Shown: positions 8,292-17,983, counted from the stretch's first letter. The stretch is DNA of 64,000 nt from CAYZTY01 sp964444665 (GCA_964444665.1 CAYUIE010000002.1:281914-345913); one strand, 5' to 3'. Notes: a model not told the origin generated them from the letters alone. A program made the numbers and translations.

Positions 8292-9350
8292 TTATTCCAT
8301 CCTTGGCTCTATAGTTTTTTCCTGGGGCCCTCCAACCAGGTATATCCTGTCTTTGCCGCTTCGTTTGGCCTCGAGCAGGGCCTTGTCCGCCTGCTCGAAT
8401 AACTCATTGGCGTTTGAACCGTCCCCTGGAAAACTAGCCAGCCCTCCACTTATAGTCAAAACTCCCTGCCCTTCGGGTCCCAGCAGGGGCATCTCCGCCG
8501 CGTTAAGCTCTTTTCTGAATCGCTCTGCTATGAAAATTGCTTCTTTAGGATGGTCACTCTGCATTGCCCGCCGTTCAGCTTCCGAGGTTTCTTCTCCCGG
8601 ATTGTCCCAGAATATGACGGCAAATTCGTCACCGCCAATTCTACCTACTACGTCGTGACTGCGACAGCATCGCTGCATCAGGATGCCGGCCTGTTTAAGG
8701 ATACTATCGCCCGCCGGGTGACCGTAAACGTCGTTATAGTGTTTGAAATCGTCGATATCGAATATAAGTACTGTTACCCTGGAGCTCTTTTTCTTGGCCC
8801 TGTCTATAGTCTGTCGCAAAAATTCCTTTACATATCTGCGGTTCTTCATACCCGTAAGGTCGTCCTCAGTCGCCATCTTTATCAATTCACTTATCATTGT
8901 ATCTTTATCATAACTTGCTTCTGTGATGTCCCTCGCCTTAGGTTTTTCAATATCTGGTTTTTGAATTGATTCAACAAATTGCTTTACTCTGACCGGACAT
9001 ATCATATAATCGTCTGCCGGTCTTTTACCATCAGACGACCATCGCACCAATTGCAGTACCGAAGGCTCTTCAAACATCTGCGCCAATAGAATAATTCTTG
9101 CCCCTCTGCTCACCTGCCTTAGATTGAGCAGGGTTGAATGAAGCTTTGTGCCTAAGCTCGAGACTATGACTCCAATCAGGTCAAATCTTTCGTTTCCCGC
9201 CGCTGTAATCCCTTCTGTTATGTTCTCGCACTGCTGCCATTTTAATTTCTTTATATTGTCTGGTGCAAAGAAGGCCCCATTGACATCACCAATCAGGAGG
9301 ATTCGTTCGCTGTTGTGTTCTTTATTAATTATTGGATTGAAATCAATCAT
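8292..9350 (-). CDS. Diguanylate cyclase (GGDEF domain) with inhibitory site
   Basis: The 352-residue protein has an N-terminal region of about 120 residues that resembles a degenerate response-regulator receiver. A GGDEF domain follows, with DDLTGMKNRRY at its start, the intact signature GRIGGDEFAV and the metal Asp in LIFDIDDFK. An RxxD motif (RSHD) sits exactly five residues before GGDEF, which is the allosteric I-site used for product inhibition by c-di-GMP. It should therefore make c-di-GMP under feedback control. It is convergent with the glycosyltransferase gene and has its own promoter at 9381-9409. Confidence 0.9.
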   Translation of the reverse strand: MIDFNPIINKEHNSERILLIGDVNGAFFAPDNIKKLKWQQCENITEGITAAGNERFDLIGVIVSSLGTKLHSTLLNLRQVSRGARIILLAQMFEEPSVLQLVRWSSDGKRPADDYMICPVRVKQFVESIQKPDIEKPKARDITEASYDKDTMISELIKMATEDDLTGMKNRRYVKEFLRQTIDRAKKKSSRVTVLIFDIDDFKHYNDVYGHPAGDSILKQAGILMQRCCRSHDVVGRIGGDEFAVIFWDNPGEETSEAERRAMQSDHPKEAIFIAERFRKELNAAEMPLLGPEGQGVLTISGGLASFPGDGSNANELFEQADKALLEAKRSGKDRIYLVGGPQEKTIEPRME

Positions 9351-9380
9351 CTTTTTTTTTCCCTATCCTTCTAAAAGACG

Positions 9381-9409
9381 ATGATAACAAGATTTATAGC
9401 AGAAGTCAA
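9381..9409 (-). promoter_or_regulatory. Promoter of the diguanylate cyclase gene
   Basis: On the minus strand TTGACT (9404-9409) and TATCAT (9381-9386) are 17 bases apart, and the predicted start lies about 25 bases upstream of the ATG at 9350. Confidence 0.55.
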
Positions 9410-9492
9410 ACCAAATCCCCCATTTTGACACAGCTTTGGCCTATAATGCCTTTAAGGCGGATAATCTCGGACCTTCCGGTGTGAGACTCTTG

Positions 9493-11367
9493 TTATTCTA
9501 CGGTAGGCAGGTTGTTCAATATGGATTGGGCGTTTTCCGTGAATATGCTGTCCGGGTAAAGCTTCACGAAGGCTTCCAATGTATCTTTTGCCTCTGTCAA
9601 GTGTCGTGCCTTTTCCTCACTCCGGTCAGTTGGTTGTTGTTTTGAAAGCTGAACTTTTAAAATGGCCAACTCGTACAATGCACGTATTCCCCCATCGGTT
9701 TTTTTGTATTTTTCCCAGAGTTCTTTAAGCTTTTCTGCTCGTAGTTGAGGGTCCTCAATCAGCATTGTTTTTGCCAGCAGAATGTTATCCTGCAGCGGTT
9801 CATCCTTTTTTATCTGGGCATTCAGTTTTTCGAGTTGCTCAGCATAATCCTGGTTATGTGGATTTAGCAGTACGAATTGTGCCAGGCGTGCTCTCGAGCC
9901 GGGTTCATCAGTACGGTTTTGTGAGCTTATAAGGTCTTTTAGTTGTTCCAGTTTTCTGGTCAGTTCAGTCAATTTATACTTGGTAATCGCCGTCGTGGCT
10001 GGTTTTCTGAATGCCGTAAAAAGTGAACCCATATCGCCACCTGATTCGTCTATCAGATCTATTTTTTCTTTTATAATATCTTCTGCTTCTTTAATAAGCT
10101 GCTCTGCTCTCTCGAATTTACCCTGCCCGGCCAGCCGCGTGGCGATTCTAAAACGGGCCTCCAGCGTCTCATTGCTTGAGTCGAATTGTTCGTAAAGCTG
10201 ATACCATATTGGGAGTGATTCCTGATATGGGTAGTCACTGTAAAAGTGGAGTATTTCCTTTTGCGCCATAAGCTCAGTGTCCACGGCGTATTCACTTAGA
10301 AGGGCTTTATAGTAAAGTGCGATAGGCATCCTGTGCCCTTTGAATCCTCCATTTATAAACAAATCATATTGTTCCATCAGCCATTCTTTTTTGGCACGAA
10401 AGTCCAGCTCATCAGGCAGGATAAACCAGCTTGGCCACCGTCCATAGCCCAATTGTATTGTTATCTCCTTTTTCAATTCCTCCCTTAGCAGGATAGGTTC
10501 AGTTGGATAGAAAAACTGCGCCAGGTATCTGCGAACCTGCGGATTAGTAATTGTCTGGTCGAGTGCCTTTGTGATGGTATGGTCGTGAAACTCAGATACT
10601 TCTTCCGGATTGTTTTTTGCAATGTGACGCTGGTAAGCCAACTCGGCAAAGCCTATCTTACGCGTGAATACTCCGTACGCTAATATTACCGTCAGGAGGG
10701 TGAAAATCCAGACCAGGCCCGGCCGGTAACGTGTAAAATGTCCTATACCAAGCACCTCTGCAGCGATAGCTAATCCCGTCAGCCAGGCACAAATCCACGG
10801 TGCAAACGAGAATCCCAGTTTGATTGGTTCAACTCCTCGGATTCCACCAAGGATCGCCCAGTATATTAGTTGCGGAGCCATACAAAGCGCGATGGCGATG
10901 AATCGAGAGCGGAATCTGAGCGGCCGTGAAGCGGCCGCGATGCAGCTTATTAAAAGGCAGATGGCAAGGCCCGGCATATTCGCCAGGAAACAAACTGAGA
11001 GGATAAACGGTATGCTGTAACTAAAGCTTAAAAGCTGTGAGACAAGCACCGGTGCTGCCGCGAGAACTCCCATTAGGAGCCCCAGTATTAGTATCTGCCA
11101 CGGGTATTCAAATATGCTAAGGGGGCTTAGTGTAAACTGTCCAATTCGCCACAGTTCACCTGTGGCAGGCTCGCCAAGTCCAAGAAGCAAAAAAGACCCG
11201 ACTGTAATTTTTGCCCAGAATAGACATCCCAGGGCGAATGTGCCGATTGCAAGAGTCCAGCAGGTATACACGTTGGAATGGCTGTAGTGAAGTGTGGGCC
11301 CCACCGTCATAAATGTTTTGGCTGTTACAAGCTGCTTTTGATTTTTGGCAGCCGGTTGTTGTGCCAT
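9493..11367 (-). CDS. Membrane protein with C-terminal helical (TPR-like) repeats
   Basis: This 624-residue protein has about six to seven hydrophobic helices in the first 250 residues. A long soluble part, rich in charged helices, follows (FERAEQLIKEAEDIIKE, LAKTMLIEDPQLRAEKLKE, ARHLTEAKDTLEAFVKLYP). The end reads like tetratricopeptide repeats. I do not recognise the family and cannot assign a function. It lies 80 bases downstream of the last V-ATPase gene in the same direction, so it may be transcribed with that operon. Confidence 0.6.
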   Translation of the reverse strand: MAQQPAAKNQKQLVTAKTFMTVGPTLHYSHSNVYTCWTLAIGTFALGCLFWAKITVGSFLLLGLGEPATGELWRIGQFTLSPLSIFEYPWQILILGLLMGVLAAAPVLVSQLLSFSYSIPFILSVCFLANMPGLAICLLISCIAAASRPLRFRSRFIAIALCMAPQLIYWAILGGIRGVEPIKLGFSFAPWICAWLTGLAIAAEVLGIGHFTRYRPGLVWIFTLLTVILAYGVFTRKIGFAELAYQRHIAKNNPEEVSEFHDHTITKALDQTITNPQVRRYLAQFFYPTEPILLREELKKEITIQLGYGRWPSWFILPDELDFRAKKEWLMEQYDLFINGGFKGHRMPIALYYKALLSEYAVDTELMAQKEILHFYSDYPYQESLPIWYQLYEQFDSSNETLEARFRIATRLAGQGKFERAEQLIKEAEDIIKEKIDLIDESGGDMGSLFTAFRKPATTAITKYKLTELTRKLEQLKDLISSQNRTDEPGSRARLAQFVLLNPHNQDYAEQLEKLNAQIKKDEPLQDNILLAKTMLIEDPQLRAEKLKELWEKYKKTDGGIRALYELAILKVQLSKQQPTDRSEEKARHLTEAKDTLEAFVKLYPDSIFTENAQSILNNLPTVE

Positions 11368-11447
11368 AATTACAGCCTTATTTATCTTGCCCGCTCATTA
11401 TCTTGTTATAATAGTTAAATATGAAAAAGTATATAATCGCGGCAGGC

Positions 11448-12065
11448 TCAGCCTCTGATAATGTCCGCGATTTTCATCAGTCGGCTGATATTGTCGCGCT
11501 CTGCTTCGGCAAGCTTGTCGTAGATATACTTAATTGTTTCCTGAAGCTCCGGTATAACCACGTGTTCAAGCACATTTACCCGCCTTCGCGTCATCTGCAG
11601 TTCCTTGGCCAGAAGCATAGCCTGCTTTTCCTTTTCCGCAAGTTCAATCAAATGGTCGAATGCCCTCTCCAGCGCCGCCAAAGCTATGTCCAGCTCACCG
11701 CTGGTACTTGCAAAGCCGTAACAGACAATCTCGCCGGCCGTTTCTTTTGCCAGCTCCGGCACCTTCACATTCATTATGCGGGCAAATGTTATGGCCAGAG
11801 AAAACTTCTTCGTTGGCACCTCCATCGCGGCTTTAATATCTTCCGGCTCCATTGTTGAACGCGCCATCATAAAACGCCTCGAGGTCTCGAGAAGCTCTGT
11901 TTCCACCTGCCGGCGTAAAGGTTGTATCTGGCGGGCTATTTGAACAAGCTGCTTGGAAATCTCATCGCGTTTATCGCTTAGCAGACGGTGCCCTCTGCTC
12001 GCAAGCGCGACACGCCTGCGAAGATTTAAAAGCTCCATTCTCGTGGCATTAACGTTCGTCAGCAT
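11448..12065 (-). CDS. ntpD: V/A-type ATPase subunit D (central stalk)
   Basis: This 205-residue protein has the typical start of subunit D (NVNATRMELLNLRRRVALA) and long N- and C-terminal helices that form the coiled-coil rotor shaft. The C-terminal helix includes RRRVNVLEHVVIPELQETI, matching the conserved subunit D end region. It is the last of the nine ATPase genes. Its ATG lies 17 bases inside the end of the subunit B gene, which suggests translational coupling. Confidence 0.93.
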   Translation of the reverse strand: MLTNVNATRMELLNLRRRVALASRGHRLLSDKRDEISKQLVQIARQIQPLRRQVETELLETSRRFMMARSTMEPEDIKAAMEVPTKKFSLAITFARIMNVKVPELAKETAGEIVCYGFASTSGELDIALAALERAFDHLIELAEKEKQAMLLAKELQMTRRRVNVLEHVVIPELQETIKYIYDKLAEAERDNISRLMKIADIIRG

Positions 12066-13560
12066 CGCTTGTTTCCGACGGAGCGTCTTCTCCGTTAGTC
12101 CGCTTAGTACCGCCTTCCAGCGGAGTCTCCGGGACTTTAGATTGTTCCTGTGTTTCGTCTGTCTGCTCGGTGCTGTTCGCTTGTTTCTTGAAACGCGGCA
12201 TATATTTCTTTATCAGCTCAACGTCGATACGCTTCAGTTCGGCGCTCTCGAACATGCTTAAAAGCTCCCAGCCCAGATCGAGTGTTTGTTCAACAGTTCG
12301 GTTCTCATAATACCCCTGCGAGACATATCTGGCCTCGAAGTCATTGGCAAACTTCATATATTTCTTGTCTTCTTCTGAAAGGGCCGCTTCGCCCAGAATT
12401 GTCGCCAGCTCCTGTGCTTCCTTGCCGCGGGCGTATGCCGCATAGAGCTGGTTATAAAGGTCGGCATGGTCTTCGCGCGTCTTTTCGGCGCCTATACCCT
12501 TATCCTTCAGACGCGACAGACTCGGCAGCACATCCACCGGCGGCGAGATGCCTTTTCTGTGCAGCGGCCGAGAAAGGATAATCTGTCCTTCGGTAATATA
12601 GCCGGTCAGGTCCGGCACGGGATGGGTTTTATCGTCCTCGGGCATTGTTAGCACCGGCACCATAGTAATTGAACCTTTTTTTTTCTTAATTCTCCCGGCC
12701 CTTTCATAAACGGTCGCCAGGTCGGTGTACAAATATCCCGGATATCCTCGCCGGCCCGGAACTTCCTTTCGTGCTGCGCTAATTTCCCGAAGGGCTTCGC
12801 AGTAATTTGTCATATCGTTCAAAATTACCAGAACGTGCATATCCAGCTCGAAGGCCAGGTACTCCGCAGCCGTAAGTGCGAATCTCGGCGTCGCTATCCG
12901 CTCAATTGCCGGGTCGTTCGCGAGGTTGATAAACATCACCGCTCGCTCAATGGCGCCTGTATTTTGTAAATCATTCATAAAAAACTGTGCCGACTCGAAT
13001 GTGATACCCATTGCGGCAAAGACAACTGCGAATTCCTCACCTTTTCCCAATACCGTTGCCTGCCGGGCGAACTGTGCCGTAATATCGTCGTGCGGCAGCC
13101 CTGAGCCGGAAAATATCGGCAGCTTCTGGCCCCGAACCAGCGGATTAAGTCCGTCTATTGTTGATATACCCGTCTGGATAAACTCATTAGGATAATCCCG
13201 GCCGTATGGATTGATTGGATTGCCGTTAATGTCCATCTTTTTCTGGGCTATAACCGCCGGGCCGTTATCTTTCGGAACACCGAGTCCACTAAAAATCCGC
13301 CCTAAAATGTCGGGCGACAAGCCAAACTCCAGCGGCCTGGCCAGGAACCGGACAGTACTGTCCTCGACGTCAATGCCATCGGTACCTTCGAAGACCTGTA
13401 TCAACACCTTATCGTTTTCCACCTGCAGAATCTGCCCGTGCCGGATTGAACCGTCGGGCAGCTCAATATCGACTATGTGTCCGTATTTCGCATCATCGAC
13501 CGATTCAACCAGCATCAAAGGCCCGTAAACACTCGTAACTGTCTGATATTCTTTGAGCAT
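12049..13560 (-). CDS. ntpB: V/A-type ATPase subunit B, with extended acidic tail
   Basis: The protein aligns along its length with the non-catalytic B subunit: TVTSVYGPLMLVE at the start, FSGSGLPHDDITAQ in place of a functional P-loop, GRRGYPGYLYTDLATVYERAG, and SRLKDKGIGAEKTREDHADL. After the usual end, near YMPRFKK, a tail of about 45 polar residues follows (Gln, Glu, Thr, Ser rich). I am not aware of this tail in well-studied B subunits. The A/B hexamer hydrolyses ATP; B holds the regulatory nucleotide sites. Confidence 0.95.
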   Translation of the reverse strand: MLKEYQTVTSVYGPLMLVESVDDAKYGHIVDIELPDGSIRHGQILQVENDKVLIQVFEGTDGIDVEDSTVRFLARPLEFGLSPDILGRIFSGLGVPKDNGPAVIAQKKMDINGNPINPYGRDYPNEFIQTGISTIDGLNPLVRGQKLPIFSGSGLPHDDITAQFARQATVLGKGEEFAVVFAAMGITFESAQFFMNDLQNTGAIERAVMFINLANDPAIERIATPRFALTAAEYLAFELDMHVLVILNDMTNYCEALREISAARKEVPGRRGYPGYLYTDLATVYERAGRIKKKKGSITMVPVLTMPEDDKTHPVPDLTGYITEGQIILSRPLHRKGISPPVDVLPSLSRLKDKGIGAEKTREDHADLYNQLYAAYARGKEAQELATILGEAALSEEDKKYMKFANDFEARYVSQGYYENRTVEQTLDLGWELLSMFESAELKRIDVELIKKYMPRFKKQANSTEQTDETQEQSKVPETPLEGGTKRTNGEDAPSETSDADER

Positions 13561-13612
13561 TGTTAACTCCTGCCTCGTATTCCGTGAAGTTTATCTTGTT
13601 TCATATTTTGTA

Positions 13613-15391
13613 CTATGACACTACTGTCTTTTTTAGTTCATTTATCTGTTGGCTGATTGTGTCGCGTATCCCGGCGATTTTTTCGATTTCATCTTCCGGA
13701 ATGTAACTTGCCCTGGCAATTTCCTCTCTTATCGGCAGCTTGAAAATATCGGCCGTTTCTGTCCCTGTCTCGATTGCCGCTAAGCCTTCGGTGTAGAAAT
13801 GCAAAACCGTCTTTAGCATCTCGAATTGCTTTTCTATCGACGTATGCGTATCAACCTTGTGAAAGGCGTTTTGATGCAGGAAGTCTTCACGGATACTCCT
13901 TGCCGTCTCGAGTGCCAGCCTGTCCACGGCCGATATCGCCTCTGCCCCAACCAGCCGGACAATCTCCACAAGCTCCGCCTCCTTCTCCAGAAGCGCCATA
14001 GCGTGCGCAATCATATCATCCATACTGTCGGCCTTGTCTTTATCCTCGAAGCACTCCCTGAGATATTGTTTATAAAACGAGTAGCTTCTTAGCCAGTCAA
14101 TCGCCGGGAAGTGCCTTTGTGCCGCGAGCTTGCCCTGCAGCGACCAGAACACTTTTACCACGTGCAGTGTCGCCTGAACCACCGAGTCCGACAGGTCACC
14201 GCCCGGCGGACTGACCGCTCCGATTATCGACAGCGCTGCTTCACGCCTCGGTTTGCCGCTGCACTGTACCCGTCCGGCCCTTTCATAGAACGAGGCGATT
14301 CTTGCCGCGAGGTAGGCCGGGTACCCCTCCTCGGCGGGCATCTCCTCGAGCCGGGTCGATATCTCACGCATCGCCTCGGCCCACCGACTTGTACTGTCCG
14401 CCATAAGGGCCACCACATAGCCCATATCCCGGAAGTATTCGGCTATGGTAATGCCCGTATAGACCGAAGCCTCTCTTGCGGCCACCGGCATATTTGACGT
14501 GTTTGCAATAAGCACCGACCGCATCATCAAAGGCTCTCCGGACCGCGGGTCCTTTAATTCCGGAAACTCCGTCAGCACATCGGTCATCTCATTACCGCGC
14601 TCCCCGCATCCTATATATACTACCACGTCCGCATCGACCCATTTGGCGAGTTGGTGCTGGACTACGGTCTTGCCCGTGCCGAAAGGCCCCGGCACACATG
14701 CCGTACCGCCCTTGGCAATCGGGAAAAAGGTATCGATAACACGCTGTCCGGTCAGCAGGATTCTATTAGGCGCTAGCCGGCCTGCGCTGGGCCTTTCCTC
14801 ACGCACCGGCCACTTCTGCATTAAGGTTAATTCTTTTTCCTTGCCGTCCTCGCCGAGAACTGTTCCAATTTTCTCTTCGACGGTGTAATCACCCTCGGCC
14901 AGATTCTGCACCGCCCCCGCAACGCCGTGTGGTACCATAATCCTGTGAACCAGCAGTGAACTTTCCTGTACTTCACCAACGACATCGCCGAATACGACCT
15001 TCTCGCCGTTCTCAACTGTCGGTTTGAAATGCCATTTCTTATCTCTTTTCAGCCCCGGCAGCGAGCTGCCCCGGCTCATAAACTCCCCCTCCTTGTCATA
15101 AAGCAGGTTAAGCGGCCTCTGGATGCCGTCGTAAATGCTTTCAATCAATCCCGGCCCCAGCTCCACGCTTAAAGGCATCCCGGTATTAACCACCGGCTCA
15201 CCGGGTCCTATACCCGTTGTTTCTTCGTAAACCTGAATGGCGGCTGTGTCTTCGTGCAGCTCCACGATTTCGCCTATAAGGTTCATCCCGCTGACGCGAA
15301 CAACGTCGTACATTCGCGCCCCACGCATTCCATCCGCCAGCACGACGGGCCCAGCTACCTTAACTACTCTTCCCGTTTGCTTCTCTTCCAT
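13613..15391 (-). CDS. ntpA: V/A-type ATPase catalytic subunit A
   Basis: The 592-residue protein has the Walker A motif GPFGTGKTVV, the bulge-domain segment HFKPTVENGEKV typical of A rather than F-type beta subunits, VYIGCGERGNEMTDVL, and ALMADSTSRWAEAMREIS. These mark the catalytic V/A-ATPase subunit. The start ATG at 15391 has a GGAAGG ribosome binding site. It lies in the usual F-A-B-D order of bacterial and archaeal operons. Confidence 0.97.
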   Translation of the reverse strand: MEEKQTGRVVKVAGPVVLADGMRGARMYDVVRVSGMNLIGEIVELHEDTAAIQVYEETTGIGPGEPVVNTGMPLSVELGPGLIESIYDGIQRPLNLLYDKEGEFMSRGSSLPGLKRDKKWHFKPTVENGEKVVFGDVVGEVQESSLLVHRIMVPHGVAGAVQNLAEGDYTVEEKIGTVLGEDGKEKELTLMQKWPVREERPSAGRLAPNRILLTGQRVIDTFFPIAKGGTACVPGPFGTGKTVVQHQLAKWVDADVVVYIGCGERGNEMTDVLTEFPELKDPRSGEPLMMRSVLIANTSNMPVAAREASVYTGITIAEYFRDMGYVVALMADSTSRWAEAMREISTRLEEMPAEEGYPAYLAARIASFYERAGRVQCSGKPRREAALSIIGAVSPPGGDLSDSVVQATLHVVKVFWSLQGKLAAQRHFPAIDWLRSYSFYKQYLRECFEDKDKADSMDDMIAHAMALLEKEAELVEIVRLVGAEAISAVDRLALETARSIREDFLHQNAFHKVDTHTSIEKQFEMLKTVLHFYTEGLAAIETGTETADIFKLPIREEIARASYIPEDEIEKIAGIRDTISQQINELKKTVVS

Positions 15392-15415
15392 TCTTAAAGG
15401 CCTTCCACTTATGAA

Positions 15416-15748
15416 TTAAATATTCTGATTGCTTTGTAAAATATCGATACCCGTTGCTGCCTTGAGCGCTTTGACAAGGGTTTGAACAGCAACGCCTTCC
15501 GGTTCGGTCGTAAACGGCACAACAATAACGCAGGGGACAGGTTTATTCTGCTCATCGGCAAAAACTTCTCCCGCCGGCCGTGCTATATTCTCAGCCACCA
15601 CCACAAGGGCGTATCGGCCGTCTAAAATTTCCTTGGCCGCCGTTTGTACCGACGCCGCCTGCTCGCTGACCGTATATGTATCAAGCCCCAACGCCGAAAA
15701 CGGCATCACAAAATCAGTATCACCCAAAACCGCAACTTTACCTTCCAC
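15416..15748 (-). CDS. ntpF: V/A-type ATPase subunit F
   Basis: This 110-residue protein starts at a GTG that overlaps the TAG stop of subunit C by one base. It has the start of subunit F (VAVLGDTDFVMPFSALGLDTY) and the Rossmann-like fold with YALVVVAENIA. Subunit F binds the D subunit and moves with the rotor, and in other species modulates ATP hydrolysis. Confidence 0.9.
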   Translation of the reverse strand: MEGKVAVLGDTDFVMPFSALGLDTYTVSEQAASVQTAAKEILDGRYALVVVAENIARPAGEVFADEQNKPVPCVIVVPFTTEPEGVAVQTLVKALKAATGIDILQSNQNI

Positions 15749-16794
15749 TAATTATATCCTTCTGCAAGTCTGTCTAAAATCAGCCTTTTATCCAATTGGT
15801 TTTTCTTTGCCGTTAGTATCATTCGCACCTTGCGAATCTCATTTTCCTTTGCCAGCAGATATGCAATAATCGGTTGAGGTCCGGCCGTAATCTGTCTGGT
15901 AGATTTTAGGAAGCCGACAAGATATTCTTCGCAGAGCCTTTCGAGTCGTAAAAATGATTTCTCGCCGGTCAGATAACTAACGCCCCCTTCGAATATCTCG
16001 TAATAAGGGTTCGCATAAAACATACCTGCCAGCGCTTCGTATCCTGTATTCAGCCCCGCGAGCAGTCGCTCCAGTTCCAGGTATCCGCCTTCGATAAAAA
16101 CATTTTTTTGTTCTGACTCAGCCCATTTCAAACGCAGCATTATTCGAATGTTATTCAAATCGATTTGTATCTTAAACAGGTTGCTGAGAAATACACTGCC
16201 TAATTGCCCGGCTCGTCGCAGCTCATAGGAAGCCTCTACGCTGTCAACGGCATAATCGACCTGGCGAATATCTTTGCCGACGTAATATCGTAATACTGCC
16301 TGCTCAACGGCTTCGGCCATATAATCGGGGAAAAGAGCATAGTTTTCTCCTTCGAAGACTTCCTCGAATAGCTCCGGATTTATATTGCCTTCTTCGCTGT
16401 AATCTTTTCCCAGCGGGCGTTTTGTTAAAACCCGCCGTACAGCTAATCGCATATTTGCGAAATCATCACGGGACCGCATAAGCCGCACTATGGCCTTATC
16501 AAGCATCAGTTCACTGAAAAGCTCCCGCACTGCTGTCCGCCTTGACAGAAGCAGTTGTTCCATCTCGGCGGTGTTTGTTGCGGCCCGAATCTCGCCGTAT
16601 TCCGTCGAGCCCAGTGATTCGACGGCCATTGTAAAATCGGTTGCCTCAGCGAGGTCCTGAAGAAGCGGGCCGGGCAGCATCTGAGTTTCCAGCACGCGTA
16701 CCACGGCGCTTTGATATGCATATCTCCAGTCGTCTTCGCCGACCGGCGGATAACGGTAAAATCCCAAGGCAGCTTGTACCCCGTAACTATTCAC
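15748..16794 (-). CDS. ntpC: V/A-type ATPase subunit C (d-type socket)
   Basis: The 348-residue, mostly helical protein has the tripartite V-ATPase subunit C / vATP-synt_AC39 pattern, including VDSVEASYELRRAG, IDLNNIRIMLRLKWA and YLLAKENEIRKVRMILTAK, the last being the conserved NiR segment. It joins the rotor shaft to the membrane ring. It starts at a GTG with GGGAG nine bases upstream. Confidence 0.92.
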   Translation of the reverse strand: MNSYGVQAALGFYRYPPVGEDDWRYAYQSAVVRVLETQMLPGPLLQDLAEATDFTMAVESLGSTEYGEIRAATNTAEMEQLLLSRRTAVRELFSELMLDKAIVRLMRSRDDFANMRLAVRRVLTKRPLGKDYSEEGNINPELFEEVFEGENYALFPDYMAEAVEQAVLRYYVGKDIRQVDYAVDSVEASYELRRAGQLGSVFLSNLFKIQIDLNNIRIMLRLKWAESEQKNVFIEGGYLELERLLAGLNTGYEALAGMFYANPYYEIFEGGVSYLTGEKSFLRLERLCEEYLVGFLKSTRQITAGPQPIIAYLLAKENEIRKVRMILTAKKNQLDKRLILDRLAEGYN

Positions 16795-16853
16795 CCGTTT
16801 AATCTCCCACTCACTCCCCGGTTTATAATGTATAATTCCGAGCTATAAACTAT

Positions 16854-17450
16854 CTACGAACCTGCGAAGAGTTCCTTTGCCAGTTCAATTTCCAGGTTTT
16901 CTCTCGCCTGTGCCAGCAGTACCGGCAAAGTAACGTTGACTTTAACTTTGCCGCGCCTTAGCACGAAGCCGGTATCGAAATTTCCTTTATTTTCCGACAA
17001 TTTCAAATTAGCTTTTTTATTCGAGCCAAGCTGATTGTTAATTTGTTTGACTAATTCAGCGTTAATTCTGCTTTCATTCCTGCCGACGATAATCTCCTCG
17101 TCGCCGGCCTGGGCTGCCTTGGTTATCAGCTTGCTCATCAGCTCACGATACTCGTCATCGCCCATTTCTTTCATTTTCTGGCCGGCTGAGGTAAAGACCT
17201 CTTCCAGCAGCCGTCTCTTTGTTGCCAGGTTTTCTTTGCGAAGCTCCAGCCTTGCCCCCGCCAGAAGCCGCAGCCTTTTTTCCTCAGCGGCCTGGCCGGC
17301 CAGACGTTTTGTCTGGTCACGATATTCCTCGAGTTTTTTTGCCAGTTCTTCCTGTTGGTGGGCAAGTTTTTCCTTTGCCTCGGCGTTTATCTTCTCCGCC
17401 TCTTCCCTGGCCTGTGAAAGTATCTTATCAACAACCTGTTCGGCATTCAT
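16854..17450 (-). CDS. ntpE: V/A-type ATPase subunit E (peripheral stalk)
   Basis: This 198-residue protein has a long N-terminal charged coiled coil (AREEAEKINAEAKEKLAHQQEE) and a globular C-terminal domain ending in DTGFVLRRGKVKVNVT. That is the layout of subunit E, which pairs with the G/H subunit to make the peripheral stalk. It lies between the rotor subunit K and subunit C. Confidence 0.9.
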   Translation of the reverse strand: MNAEQVVDKILSQAREEAEKINAEAKEKLAHQQEELAKKLEEYRDQTKRLAGQAAEEKRLRLLAGARLELRKENLATKRRLLEEVFTSAGQKMKEMGDDEYRELMSKLITKAAQAGDEEIIVGRNESRINAELVKQINNQLGSNKKANLKLSENKGNFDTGFVLRRGKVKVNVTLPVLLAQARENLEIELAKELFAGS

Positions 17451-17488
17451 ATCATTTACCCGTCCAGTTTTATTCGGCCGGCTGTGTT

Positions 17489-17983
17489 CTAAACCGCCTG
17501 CGGCCAGTTAATACCAAATAGCAGCATAAATATGCTTATAAGCAATCCGAGCACGGCGTAAATCTCTACCATAACCGCATAGACTACACCAGCCTTGAAG
17601 GCCATCTCCGGCTTTTTTGCAGCCATCATGATACCCGCCGCGCACACCCGGCCCTGGTGAATCGCGCTTACCAGGCCGGCAAACGCGGCCGGCAGACATG
17701 CTGCAAAAACCTGAAAGCCCAGTTTCACAGTCAAATCCACAGGTCCGCCTTCGCCGAAGAAATTCAGGTTAAGCATCACCAAGAATGCGGCCAGAAAGCC
17801 ATAAAAACCCTGTGTGCCCGGCAGTACTACCATAATAAACAGCTGCCCATATCTTTCGGGTTTCTCACTAAGAATGCCCGTGGCGGTTCTGCCGGCGGTT
17901 GCAACCCCGATAGCGGAGCCTATACCAGCCAGTACAGCGGCCAAAACCGCTCCAATCAATCCTAAAACGAATCCCCATTCCAT
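17489..17983 (-). CDS. ntpK: V/A-type ATPase rotor subunit K (16-kDa proteolipid), Na+-type site
   Basis: This 164-residue proteolipid has four membrane helices in two hairpins. The first hairpin has LPGTQGFYGF without a carboxylate. The second has AIHQGRVCAAG and MVEIYAVLG with one glutamate (E140). Leu54, Thr57, Gln58, Gln110 and Glu140 match in order and spacing the Na+ ligands known in the Enterococcus hirae NtpK ring (L61, T64, Q65, Q110, E139). One carboxylate per four helices is typical of ATP-driven pumps rather than synthases. Na+ pumping is therefore predicted; it is an inference from ligand residues. Confidence 0.93.
   Translation of the reverse strand: MEWGFVLGLIGAVLAAVLAGIGSAIGVATAGRTATGILSEKPERYGQLFIMVVLPGTQGFYGFLAAFLVMLNLNFFGEGGPVDLTVKLGFQVFAACLPAAFAGLVSAIHQGRVCAAGIMMAAKKPEMAFKAGVVYAVMVEIYAVLGLLISIFMLLFGINWPQAV

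Noticed and set aside
11421..11858. Plus-strand frame of 145 codons opposite ATPase subunit D, preceded by TATAAT
   Set aside because: It overlaps nearly all of a well-identified ATPase gene, has no ribosome binding site and no protein features; the -10 match is likely chance in AT-rich DNA.
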